Below are positions 9,401 to 16,167 of a stretch of 24,566 nucleotides of DNA, piece after piece. This DNA comes from a virus: the IMG/VR virus record IMGVR_UViG_3300003322_000977, positions 1 through 24,566 of that record. The stretch is one strand, 5' to 3'. Under the pieces are notes generated by a model. That model was not told the DNA's origin. It did not search any database and saw only the letters and a list, made by a program, of their open reading frames with translations. Numbering within the stretch: the stretch's first letter is position 1; the number at the start of each line of letters is the position of its first letter. The position numbers and the translations under genes are program-made.

Positions 9401-9622
9401 GTAACATCAATAACATTAACATTACCTATTGCTCCTGTTGATGGACAAGTTTATAAAATTAAAGATGTTGATAATGCTCTAGTTAATAACATTACAATTG
9501 ATGGTAATGGAAAAAATATTGATGGAAGTAGTACTGCATTAATTAATACACAAAAAGGAGGTATAGAAATAGTATTTGATCAAACATTAGATGGATGGTA
9601 TGTATTGAATTTTGTAGGATAA
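6464..9622 (+). CDS. Large mosaic tail fibre with YadA-like head repeats
   Basis: A 1052-residue fibre. Residues 1-205 form a mixed domain opening NSISFKKLVGKAHTQQ and ending in a YIGKYVDQII strand, an N-terminal type I associate with phage fibres. Three blocks then show YadA/Hia-type head repeats (S-x-A-x-G spaced every 14 or so residues): about 251-366, 450-560 and 773-896. Two TANNG...LGG.LTG units start at residues 613 and 684, the second preceded by RSLVDKGYVTGIT. The last 93 or so residues form a beta cap with LTLPIAPVDGQVYKIKD and NNITIDGNGKNIDG that is nearly repeated at the end of the next protein. YadA heads are obligate trimers, so a trimeric fibre is likely. It follows the previous stop by 11 bases; the leader TTTTAAAAC lacks a Shine-Dalgarno. 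Confidence 0.8.
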   Translation: MALNDSNKNSISFKKLVGKAHTQQTFAFNEESISSNISISCATVFGETIDPTPITNGLTIPYSNDGIVEKVKFELEVIPDTQIGTNQSQGYRIKLPTGYTGLGALGSIYSGGTILYKALGRLQIVPSLYGKLKSDGSTEYDPILYQTNGSTIITKFDSIDWILDTYAGTIFVQSPPSNYNISAARPGYLEAFLYIGKYVDQIISGTTPAVSGPNFSVQWRNGTAFSGSGFFEFIPSANTVTLGTRTSGTFGRYSLSIGSGNTVSGNNSAAIGAGNNASGLNSLAINSQTSAEGVQSFAGGFGLTSKKIISAGASAFNFSRNTSSQISGHGANADESVILGGRNNNISSLNIGSVIIGGNAIKLNSSGYTYTTAVQNLAIFGPVSGGTSGDTFLVIDNTTKKVRGRTTSEVIGNIAQAQGPFYSIQYNKNGGFSGQTEFYIDESQRALTLGSRDGSIGVNSFVIGGNSTASGNYSFAIGDNTISSNKASIGGGTNTTVSGANSIVYGESNILGGNRSIVLGYNNTDLANDSAIIGGSGNTVSSGNTGIVLLGVNDLTITGSSYSNTTLVDQFAIFGSLTTGTTGDTVLVIDSTTKKIKTVSQSSIAITGITTVTANNGLTKVGNNIYLGGQLTGSTTIGLTDNNLIFTATTGTLRYGGDYSGNYNIRSLVDKGYVTGITTTLTTTANNGITKSGQNFRLGGTLTGNTIIDGNNKNLYFRFLNTGGTFNVSGSTGYNLSFDPINKRFIAGNDCVVTGGSINFTFGDTNTNDGVFGSAMFGELSYIDPNVGSALAVGEAVWIRAYGGKAFGRGSRVNSSGNFSLVGGGYTVGSTNPKTNDKVPQTNGFGSFGFYNTDGGQTDNHGALADYSAILGGLNHNIPSSSIRSAILGGDAIKVNTGVTNTVHFPKVRFGLGNNANITTNNTNNNLLVRNSTTGEIEIRDASTISGGTGNQNIYSTKTIVSGNTTLTNSDFVIFCQSSVTSITLTLPIAPVDGQVYKIKDVDNALVNNITIDGNGKNIDGSSTALINTQKGGIEIVFDQTLDGWYVLNFVG
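7214..7560 (+). repeat. YadA-like head repeat block 1 (in the 6464 fibre)
   Basis: Encodes residues 251-366 with successive SLSIGSGNTVSGNNSAAIG-type repeats, then AFNFSRNTSSQISGHGA and SVILGGRNNNI. The S-x-A-x-G periodicity is that of trimeric autotransporter head domains. Confidence 0.75.
7811..8140 (+). repeat. YadA-like head repeat block 2 (in the 6464 fibre)
   Basis: Encodes residues 450-560, a second run of the same repeat family: NSFVIGGNSTASGNYSFAIG, NSIVYGESNILGG, SAIIGGSGNTVSSG. It is separated from block 1 by a DTFLVIDNTTKKVRGRT linker, and a sister linker (DTVLVIDSTTKKIK) follows this block. Confidence 0.72.
8300..8590 (+). repeat. Two TANNG...LGG.LTG fibre modules, 71 residues apart
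   Basis: The first unit starts at 8300 (TANNGLTKVGNNIYLGG) and the second at 8513 (TANNGITKSGQNFRLGG). RSLVDKGYVTGIT lies between them. DNA in 8489-8517 and 8546-8582 is identical to DNA in the 16168 gene. Confidence 0.85.
8780..9150 (+). repeat. YadA-like head repeat block 3 (in the 6464 fibre)
   Basis: Encodes residues 773-896, ending with NHGALADYSAILGGLNHNIP, which matches at the protein level a block in the 16168 fibre (GHGALAQDSAILGGLNHNIP). The repeat is degenerate at its start. Confidence 0.65.
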
Positions 9623-9647
9623 TTTTATTTTTAATTTTTATGAAAAA

Positions 9648-11147
9648 ATGAGTTTTAAAACAAAACAAGAATTAGGTTTAGGAAAATTTATACAAGAAAG
9701 TGGTTTTACTTTAAATTTATCTGGAACTACTATTGTATTTGGTAAATTACAATATGATAGTTCAGTATTGATAACTGGATCAACACAAGTAACAACTAAA
9801 TCATATGTTGATAATAAATTATTAACAGGATCAACTGCTAATAATGGTATAAATAAAATTGGTAATAATTTTAGATTAGGTGGTGCTTTAACTGGAACAA
9901 CATCAATAACTGGTGCTCAGATATTAAATTTAGGTACTACTGGTTCCAGATTATCACAATTTAATGCTAATGCTTCAGGTATTATTGGTATAAATAGCAG
10001 TACTAGTAATGTTAATATTAGCTCAACCGTTGGTTTTGTTAACATTACATCAAATAATTCATCATCTAATGGTATATTAATACAATCACAAAACACATTA
10101 GAAATTAATGGTAAAACTATTAGTATGAAAGGTACACCTAATAGTTTAGCTGGTATTACTATTTTTGGTAGTACTATTGATTCAATGATATTATCTACTG
10201 GTGATGAATTAACTATTAGTGGTCAAGCCGGATTTGAAGGTGCTAAATATGATGTTGATTATTCTTCTGATTTTGGACCAAGATCATTAGTCGATAAAGG
10301 TTATGTAACTGGTTTAACTTCAGGACTTACTCTTACAGCAAATAATGGTTTAACAAAAATAGGTAACAACATTAGTTTGGGTGGAACATTAACTGGTAAT
10401 ACTACCATTTCAATGGATCAATATAATTTAATTTTTGAACCATCATCGAATTATCAATTACTAGGTTTTGGTACTAATGATTTTCCACTATCTAATATTG
10501 AGGCAAGAACTGGTGGTGCAGGTAGCCAAACTCAATTTAGAGCAGTAAGTGGTAGTTCAATATATTTGAGGAATTTTGATGCTGTTGCAAATAATTCCGT
10601 TGGTGAAATTGCTTTGACTGATAATACAGTGTATAGTGGATTAACACTTTTTAATTATGATGGGTATAATACTCAAATAAGATCATTAAATTCTGGTTTT
10701 ACTACTAATCATGAATTAAGATTTACCACAAACAATGTTAAATTTTATGATAATAAAACAATAAAAACTGGCATTGAATATAATGCAGATTATACAACTG
10801 GGTTTACTAGTTTATCATTAGTACATAAAGGATATGTTGATAATAAAAATAATACAATTATTGGTATTACTGCAAATACCTTACTTACAAATTCAATTGA
10901 TTATGTTTTAGTAAATTCCTCATCATCAGGATTGACTGTAACATTGCCATCAACACCAGATAGTAGTAAAAAAATAACGGTTAAAGATAGAACAGGTAAT
11001 GCATTATCAAATAATATAACAATTGACGGTAATGGAAAAAATATTGATGGAGTATCAACAGCTTTAATTGATACTAATCGTGGTTCACTACAATTTATAT
11101 ATAGTGATGAATTTGATGAATGGTATATTATAGGATTTTTAAATTAA
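9648..11147 (+). CDS. Mosaic tail fibre with shared N-terminal motif and C-terminal cap
   Basis: A 499-residue fibre. The N-terminus holds QESGFTLNLSGTTIVFGKL (about residues 16-34), the same starter element seen at 4032 and 11157. TANNG units start at residues 63 (TANNGINKIGNNFRLGG) and 230 (TANNGLTKIGNNISLGG). The second is preceded by DYSSDFGPRSLVDKGYVTG, and a diverged copy of that run (LSLVHKGYVDNKN) appears again near residue 385. The region between is Ser/Asn-rich beta repeat. Residues about 402-499 form the same cap as the preceding protein (VTLPSTPDSSKKITVKD, then NNITIDGNGKNIDG). Start: ATG 9648 after TTATGAAAAA, with no Shine-Dalgarno; an ATG 7 bases upstream is out of frame. Likely a trimeric fibre with the cap as its tip. 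Confidence 0.78.
   Translation: MSFKTKQELGLGKFIQESGFTLNLSGTTIVFGKLQYDSSVLITGSTQVTTKSYVDNKLLTGSTANNGINKIGNNFRLGGALTGTTSITGAQILNLGTTGSRLSQFNANASGIIGINSSTSNVNISSTVGFVNITSNNSSSNGILIQSQNTLEINGKTISMKGTPNSLAGITIFGSTIDSMILSTGDELTISGQAGFEGAKYDVDYSSDFGPRSLVDKGYVTGLTSGLTLTANNGLTKIGNNISLGGTLTGNTTISMDQYNLIFEPSSNYQLLGFGTNDFPLSNIEARTGGAGSQTQFRAVSGSSIYLRNFDAVANNSVGEIALTDNTVYSGLTLFNYDGYNTQIRSLNSGFTTNHELRFTTNNVKFYDNKTIKTGIEYNADYTTGFTSLSLVHKGYVDNKNNTIIGITANTLLTNSIDYVLVNSSSSGLTVTLPSTPDSSKKITVKDRTGNALSNNITIDGNGKNIDGVSTALIDTNRGSLQFIYSDEFDEWYIIGFLN
9834..9911 (+). repeat. TANNG...LGG.LTG fibre module
   Basis: Encodes TANNGINKIGNNFRLGGALTG and the following strand in the 9648 fibre. It is preceded by TKSYVDNKLLTGS, a diverged form of the RSLVDKGYVTG element. 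Confidence 0.8.
10335..10412 (+). repeat. TANNG...LGG.LTG fibre module
   Basis: Encodes TANNGLTKIGNNISLGGTLT and the following GNTTI strand in the 9648 fibre, directly after RSLVDKGYVTGLTSGLTL. Confidence 0.82.
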
Positions 11148-11156
11148 AAACAAGAT

Positions 11157-12620
11157 ATGTCAACTAAAATAATTTTAGATAACTCAAGAATTAATCAATC
11201 AACAGGTAATACAATTTCATTATCTGGTGATACAATAATTTATGGAAATATTACATATCCAGATAATTATAGTATTACTTCAGATAGATCATTAGTAAAT
11301 AAATTATATGTAACTAATGCTATCAGTACAGGTCAAACAAATACATTAATAAAACACATTACTGGAACTACATATTTAATTAGTAATTCAGATAAAAATT
11401 ATAGCATATATGTTGATGGAATATCAAATACTGATATTTATATACCAGATAATGTTGATAGCGGATTAACTTTCACGACTATCCGTTCAATAGGTGCTGG
11501 TACTGTTAACCATATTGCTACTGGTACATCGGTTTTAAATTCAATTAATAATGCAACAGACATTCAAGTTGAAAATGGTGCAGCTACATGGCAATATATT
11601 GGTAACAGTAACTGGTATGGATTTGGTGCATTAGGAGCTAGTAGTAGTGGTTCTACAGTAACTGCTAATAATGGTTTAACTAAAGTTGGCGATAATATTA
11701 GATTAGGTGGAACATTAACTGGTAGTACAACTATAGAAGGTGGTAATGCTAGTGGTTTATTTTTAGTCAACTTTGATTCTTTTAATATTACTACTACTGG
11801 TGCGAGTTTATATATTGGTAATGGTTTTACTGAAAACATTAGTACTAACGAGGGACTACTTAATCTTGTAGCAGGTGATGGTGTAACAATAACTAGTACA
11901 AATGGAGCTGGTTCAAGTTGGGTTGTAGCACCTCAAGGTGCTATTTCTGGTGGTGAAAGTTTATTGATTGAATATCCAGATATAAACATATCAGCAGATA
12001 ACTTTTGTAAAATTGGAAATCAGACCAATAACAACGCTATTCATCAATCAATATCAGGAACTAACATCACAGTATTTACTGGTTCAAGCAGCACATTTAG
12101 TATTAAAAATGGATTGAATACAATATTTAGTATTAATGAATCTGGTGGTACATCTTTAAATCTTGGAAGTGATGCAACTAATGATATTTTTTATAGAAAA
12201 AGTAATGGTAATCTAGATAGGCTTGCTGCTGGTACAGGTAATACAGTGATGATGTTAAATAGTGCAGGTACATCATTACAATATTCAAAAGTAGGAACAA
12301 ATAATATTGCCAATAATGCCGTTACCTATGGTAAGATGCAAAATACTACTGGCGGTACATCTATTCTTGGTCGTAGTCCAAATAGTGCTGGGGCATTAGC
12401 AGAGATAGCTGCAAGTACAAATGGACATGTATTGAAACGATCTGGAAATTCGTTGGTTTTCGGTATTGTTGAAACAGTGTCGTTTACTGTAAGCACTTTA
12501 CCAAGTGCAAGTACAGCCGGGCAGATGATTTATGTTAGTAATGAATCTGGTGGTGCAGTAATAGCATTTTCAGATGGAACCAATTGGAGACGTGTAACTG
12601 ATAGAGCAATTGTATCATGA
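11157..12620 (+). CDS. Mosaic tail fibre ending in an SDGTNWRRVTDR-type tip
   Basis: A 487-residue fibre. The start carries NQSTGNTISLSGDTIIYGN (about residues 13-31), the third copy of the starter motif, followed by SDRSLVNKLYVTNAI. Residues 63-153 are a diverged version of the cap domain found at the C-termini of the two preceding fibres, here placed internally. One TANNG unit starts at residue 169. The C-terminal part changes style: TSILGRSPNSAGALAEI, then STLPSASTAGQMIYVSNESG and a final SDGTNWRRVTDRAIVS. That ending is one I recognise from many phage and prophage tail proteins. Bases after about 11850 look richer in G+C than the first half, suggesting a module acquired separately. The stop overlaps the next start (ATGA, 12617-12620), so translation is probably coupled. 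Confidence 0.78.
   Translation: MSTKIILDNSRINQSTGNTISLSGDTIIYGNITYPDNYSITSDRSLVNKLYVTNAISTGQTNTLIKHITGTTYLISNSDKNYSIYVDGISNTDIYIPDNVDSGLTFTTIRSIGAGTVNHIATGTSVLNSINNATDIQVENGAATWQYIGNSNWYGFGALGASSSGSTVTANNGLTKVGDNIRLGGTLTGSTTIEGGNASGLFLVNFDSFNITTTGASLYIGNGFTENISTNEGLLNLVAGDGVTITSTNGAGSSWVVAPQGAISGGESLLIEYPDINISADNFCKIGNQTNNNAIHQSISGTNITVFTGSSSTFSIKNGLNTIFSINESGGTSLNLGSDATNDIFYRKSNGNLDRLAAGTGNTVMMLNSAGTSLQYSKVGTNNIANNAVTYGKMQNTTGGTSILGRSPNSAGALAEIAASTNGHVLKRSGNSLVFGIVETVSFTVSTLPSASTAGQMIYVSNESGGAVIAFSDGTNWRRVTDRAIVS
11661..11738 (+). repeat. TANNG...LGG.LTG fibre module
   Basis: Encodes TANNGLTKVGDNIRLGGTLT and the following GSTTI strand in the 11157 fibre. It comes right after the internal cap-like domain, not after an RSLVDKGYVTG element as elsewhere. 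Confidence 0.82.
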
Positions 12621-13612
12621 TGAAATTTGGAATTATACAATTTGGGAAAAATTTTCAAATTTCTACAGTTATTAATCAACGACCAGTAGCAAATAATATA
12701 TTATTATCAAAAAGTGGTAGTACTTACAATGTTACATGGGATTATTTTGATTTTGAAAATAATATTGAAGATGCTCCATTACCAATATCAGTATGTTCAT
12801 ATAATGGTATACTTGCAGTTAATCAAACTTTAACTGGTTCACATACATATAATCAAGTTAATGGAACAATTGAAGGTAATACAAAATATAAATGGTATAG
12901 AGCAGATGATAATTCTGGTACTAATGAAATATTAATTGGTACTAATCAAAATTATACATTAACATCATCTGAATTGAATAAATATATTAAATATGAAGTA
13001 ATACCTGTAACAATTGGTGGTACTACAGGAAATAGTATAACTACATCGTACTCAACTAGTCCTGTAACAGCAGGTTTGGTTCAAAGAAAAATATTAATAA
13101 GTTTTGGTCCATCAACAAAACCATTAGTTACTGGTTTTATAGATACTTGGAACCATGCACATACTGATAATCCTGATCAAACATATAAATTATTAAATCT
13201 TAAACGTAGTGATGGTACTACAACAAGTATAGGTCTTAAAGTTGATTTAGCAATGACAGATAATCCTAGTGGAGTAAACACTGGAAATAATAGTGGTGTT
13301 TTTCCTGATAATGCTATGAAACAAATATGGTATAGTACAGGAACCAGAGGATTTTCATTAACTGGTTTATCAAATACTACACAATATAATGCTCGTATAT
13401 TGGCTGGTACTTCAACGGCAGGAGTAAATCAATCAATAATGACATTTGCTGGAGAACAAAACTCATTATTAGATTGTCATAATAATACAAGTACAACACT
13501 TAATTGGACAGGAAAATATCCAACAAGTGGATCAATTGCAGTTAGAGTTATTGATGGAACAGGGATAAGTCCAATAAACTGTATGGAATTAACTTGGCTT
13601 GAATTACCATAA
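12617..13612 (+). CDS. Ig-like plus beta-sandwich adhesion protein
   Basis: A 331-residue protein with two visible parts. Residues about 20-155 form an Ig/fibronectin-like region. It has a first strand set around YFDFENNIED, then YKWYRADDNSGTNEILIG and YTLTSSELNKYIKYEV, a hallmark of an Ig-like repeat common in bacterial surface and phage tail proteins. Residues about 165-331 form a second all-beta domain with ILISFGPS, a WNHAH segment, GVFPDNAMKQIWY and a closing MELTWLELP strand. I do not recognise a named family, but the layout resembles galactose-binding-like beta-sandwiches, so carbohydrate binding is a guess. The start overlaps the previous stop by ATGA; a second ATG at 12620 is equally possible. 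It sits between fibre and beta-helix genes, which supports a role in adhesion or decoration. Confidence 0.65.
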   Translation: MMKFGIIQFGKNFQISTVINQRPVANNILLSKSGSTYNVTWDYFDFENNIEDAPLPISVCSYNGILAVNQTLTGSHTYNQVNGTIEGNTKYKWYRADDNSGTNEILIGTNQNYTLTSSELNKYIKYEVIPVTIGGTTGNSITTSYSTSPVTAGLVQRKILISFGPSTKPLVTGFIDTWNHAHTDNPDQTYKLLNLKRSDGTTTSIGLKVDLAMTDNPSGVNTGNNSGVFPDNAMKQIWYSTGTRGFSLTGLSNTTQYNARILAGTSTAGVNQSIMTFAGEQNSLLDCHNNTSTTLNWTGKYPTSGSIAVRVIDGTGISPINCMELTWLELP

Positions 13613-13641
13613 AAATAATTTTTAAATAAATTTTTTAATAG

Positions 13642-15573
13642 GTGGCTACAACATATTTTTATAATAAAGGATTTACTATTGATGGTGTAAATAAAGTTAC
13701 ATATGAAGAAAATGAACGACTTCAATTTCGTCTTAATTATTTATTAAATAAATATAGGCAAGTTAATTGGGAATTTATCAATTCTAATACTAATGAAATA
13801 ATTGCAACAAGTAACGAAATAAACCCTTTGTTGACTTTTAATTTTGCTGATGGTATAAATGGTATTGATGTACGTCTTACAATTGATTTTGGTATACATA
13901 GAACTTTATTTTATAAAAGAAGACGTATTATGATAGTTCCAGACACTTCAACTGCAGTTTGGAGTATATCAAATTTAACATCTCCACCAACTTATCAAGG
14001 ACATAGTTTAGTTACAGCATTTGGTAGTCAACATACAATTGATGGTAAATATTTTAGACCGGGTGATATAATTCATATTACCGGAAATTTATCTTCTGAA
14101 AGAATAAGATTTATAAATTTTAATGGTGTAAGTGGTAATCCAATTATTATTACAACCAATAATGATACACAAAGATTAATAACAAAAAGTAATACAACAC
14201 AAGATGATGTTTTTCAAATAAGAGATAATTGTAATCATTTGTGGTTTTATGGAAAAAAAGATATTAATGGTAATAGAAGTATTAAACTAATTGATGGTGG
14301 ATTTTCAGCACAATTGTTTAATGGTATGGCTAATTGTTGTAATGATATACGTGTGTTTGGTTTAGAAACATATAATGCTAAATCTACTGGTATTAAAATG
14401 AAATTAGATGCAGTAAATCGTCATACAGGTGCATTTGATGATTGTTTTGTCTTTGATTGTTTAGTTCAGAAATCAGGAAATGAAGGATTTTATGAAGGCT
14501 ATTTTCAATATAATTGGGATTCAGGTTTTAATGGTGGTGATTATCATCATGTAATGAAAAGATTAAAAGTATTTGCAAATATTGCCAGAGATTGTAAATG
14601 GGATGGAATACAAGTATCATCCTGCAATGAAGATACTGAAGTAGCTTATAATGTTAGCATTAATAATGCAAGTATATCTGACAATAATCAGAATTTTGAA
14701 ATAGTATTAAATAGTGGTTTTGCTGGTCAATGTTATGGTAATGTAATAATTAATACAATAACAAAAGGAGGTTTACAATTATTAGCAAATAAAAATGCTT
14801 ATGTATATAATAATCTTATTTATTGTCCTTTAGCTCAAAATGGTATCTTCTTGCATAGAACAGATAACCCCAATTTTTTAGGTCCAAATGGTGATTCATA
14901 TTTACACAATGATCCAACTGCAAAAATTTATATTTTTAATAATACAATAGTTTCATTACAAGATACATTATATATGTTAAATGAAAAACCAAATAATGTT
15001 GGACTTGTACCTGTATCTGCATTAACATTTATTAATAATGCTGTTTATTATGGTGGTGGAGCAATAGAAGGACAATTGAGATATAATGAACCTACTGGAT
15101 TTAGTCAAACTATAGTAGTTAATAATTATGTTTCTACAACATTAAATGGTCTTGGTGTAAATGTTAGTACTGGAACATCAACCTGTGATTTTGCTAATAA
15201 TTCTGTTGTTCCTACAACACTAGGAATTGATTTGAGTAACTACATTGATGTAACAAAATTAAAATTACCAATTTTTACAGATATCAATGATCAATATATT
15301 CCAATTAAAGGAATATGGCATCCCGGTCATAGTTCAAGAATAAAAGATCATGAAATTATAAATGAACCAGATATAACAAAAACAATGATTCAATGGTATC
15401 AAACTAATGATGTTACTAGAGTTAAAATACCTGAAGCATATGGTTTTGAATTTAAAACTTATAAATTAATTGATAATTCATCATTAAATAAAAAAATTGC
15501 TAGTATAAAACCAATTGCAAAAAATGGAAATAAAATTGGAAATGAAAAATTTTCAGACAATTCTATTAATTGA
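13642..15573 (+). CDS. Right-handed parallel beta-helix protein, possible tailspike/depolymerase
   Basis: A 643-residue protein. Residues about 8-95 look like an Ig/PKD-type beta domain (TYEENERLQFRLNYLL, then WEFINSNTNEIIATS). From about residue 110 to 480 the sequence has the stacked short strands and Asn ladders of a right-handed parallel beta-helix, clearest at 300-400 (WDGIQVSS, VAYNVSINNAS, GNVIINTITKGG, AYVYNNLIY). Pectate-lyase-like helices of this type form phage tailspikes that bind or cut capsule and exopolysaccharide. I cannot point to catalytic residues, so enzyme activity is unproven. The last 100 or so residues (after about 540) are different and lysine-rich. The start is GTG at 13642, because the frame has no upstream ATG after the stop at 13612 and the next gene-like motif begins at once. 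Confidence 0.7.
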   Translation: MATTYFYNKGFTIDGVNKVTYEENERLQFRLNYLLNKYRQVNWEFINSNTNEIIATSNEINPLLTFNFADGINGIDVRLTIDFGIHRTLFYKRRRIMIVPDTSTAVWSISNLTSPPTYQGHSLVTAFGSQHTIDGKYFRPGDIIHITGNLSSERIRFINFNGVSGNPIIITTNNDTQRLITKSNTTQDDVFQIRDNCNHLWFYGKKDINGNRSIKLIDGGFSAQLFNGMANCCNDIRVFGLETYNAKSTGIKMKLDAVNRHTGAFDDCFVFDCLVQKSGNEGFYEGYFQYNWDSGFNGGDYHHVMKRLKVFANIARDCKWDGIQVSSCNEDTEVAYNVSINNASISDNNQNFEIVLNSGFAGQCYGNVIINTITKGGLQLLANKNAYVYNNLIYCPLAQNGIFLHRTDNPNFLGPNGDSYLHNDPTAKIYIFNNTIVSLQDTLYMLNEKPNNVGLVPVSALTFINNAVYYGGGAIEGQLRYNEPTGFSQTIVVNNYVSTTLNGLGVNVSTGTSTCDFANNSVVPTTLGIDLSNYIDVTKLKLPIFTDINDQYIPIKGIWHPGHSSRIKDHEIINEPDITKTMIQWYQTNDVTRVKIPEAYGFEFKTYKLIDNSSLNKKIASIKPIAKNGNKIGNEKFSDNSIN

Positions 15574-15577
15574 ATAG

Positions 15578-15585
15578 TATTTATA
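15578..15585 (+). promoter_or_regulatory. Candidate promoter element TATTTATA before the small paralogous pair
   Basis: The same octamer as at 4009-4016, 14 bases before the 15600 start, in one of the few gaps of more than 20 bases in the fibre block. There is no TTG at the right distance upstream, so it is weaker than the 20011 promoter. Confidence 0.22.
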
Positions 15586-15599
15586 AAAAAATTTGAAAT

Positions 15600-15881
15600 A
15601 TGGAATATGATATAACAAATTTTGGTGGAAATAGAATTGATTCAATACCTGTAGAATACACAAAATTTAATAATAGTGATGAACCATCAAGAATTGATGA
15701 GATAAGTGATACATTATTATATATTGGATATACTAGAGCATCAATTGCTGATGAAAATGCACCTATTTGGAAAATAAAAAGAGTATCTAAAATAGGTAGT
15801 ATTTGGACAATAGCATATGCAACTGGAACTGATTTATATTCTAATATTTGGACAAATAGATTAACAATAACATATAATTAA
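15600..15881 (+). CDS. Small fibre-associated protein, paralog 1 of a tandem pair
   Basis: A 93-residue protein without signal peptide or membrane segment. Its second half follows the pattern Y-x-G-y-(T/A)...W-K-I-(K/R)...(Y)A-x-G...IW-x-N-R-L-x-(I/L)-T-Y. This pattern is repeated in the next gene (APIWKIKRVSKIGSIWTIAY against AAVWKIRKETLTAGETVVKY), so the two arose by tandem duplication. I associate short proteins of this kind with tail-fibre clusters, but I know no established function. A trimer or fibre-tip adaptor, or a small receptor-binding head, is inference. Start: ATG 15600 after the A-rich leader AAATTTGAAAT, with no Shine-Dalgarno. Confidence 0.7.
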   Translation: MEYDITNFGGNRIDSIPVEYTKFNNSDEPSRIDEISDTLLYIGYTRASIADENAPIWKIKRVSKIGSIWTIAYATGTDLYSNIWTNRLTITYN

Positions 15882-15887
15882 ATTATT

Positions 15888-16163
15888 ATGGATTTAAATA
15901 ATAACATTACACATTCAGTAATAGAATATTATCCTAATCAACAATCTTTGACTCAAGATCAAACAGGTGGATGGATAAGAAAATATACCTCTGGTTCAGA
16001 TACTTATTTTGGTTTTGCTAATTTAGGTTCTGATCCTGCTGCTGCAGTTTGGAAAATTAGAAAAGAAACACTTACTGCAGGAGAAACTGTTGTTAAATAT
16101 GCAGATGGTGATTTAAATTTTGACAATATATGGAATAATAGAGCTAGTTTAACATATAAATAA
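15888..16163 (+). CDS. Small fibre-associated protein, paralog 2 of a tandem pair
   Basis: A 91-residue paralog of the 15600 product, six bases downstream. The shared core is YFGFANLGS...AAVWKIRKE...VKYADGDLNFDNIWNNRASLTYK. The N-terminal 40 residues (VIEYYPNQQSLTQDQTGG) are not clearly alike, so divergence is concentrated there. Tandem position, equal length and a common C-terminal core suggest two versions of one domain, perhaps forming a mixed assembly or giving two binding specificities. The next gene starts only four bases after the stop. Confidence 0.7.
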   Translation: MDLNNNITHSVIEYYPNQQSLTQDQTGGWIRKYTSGSDTYFGFANLGSDPAAAVWKIRKETLTAGETVVKYADGDLNFDNIWNNRASLTYK

Positions 16164-16167
16164 TTTT

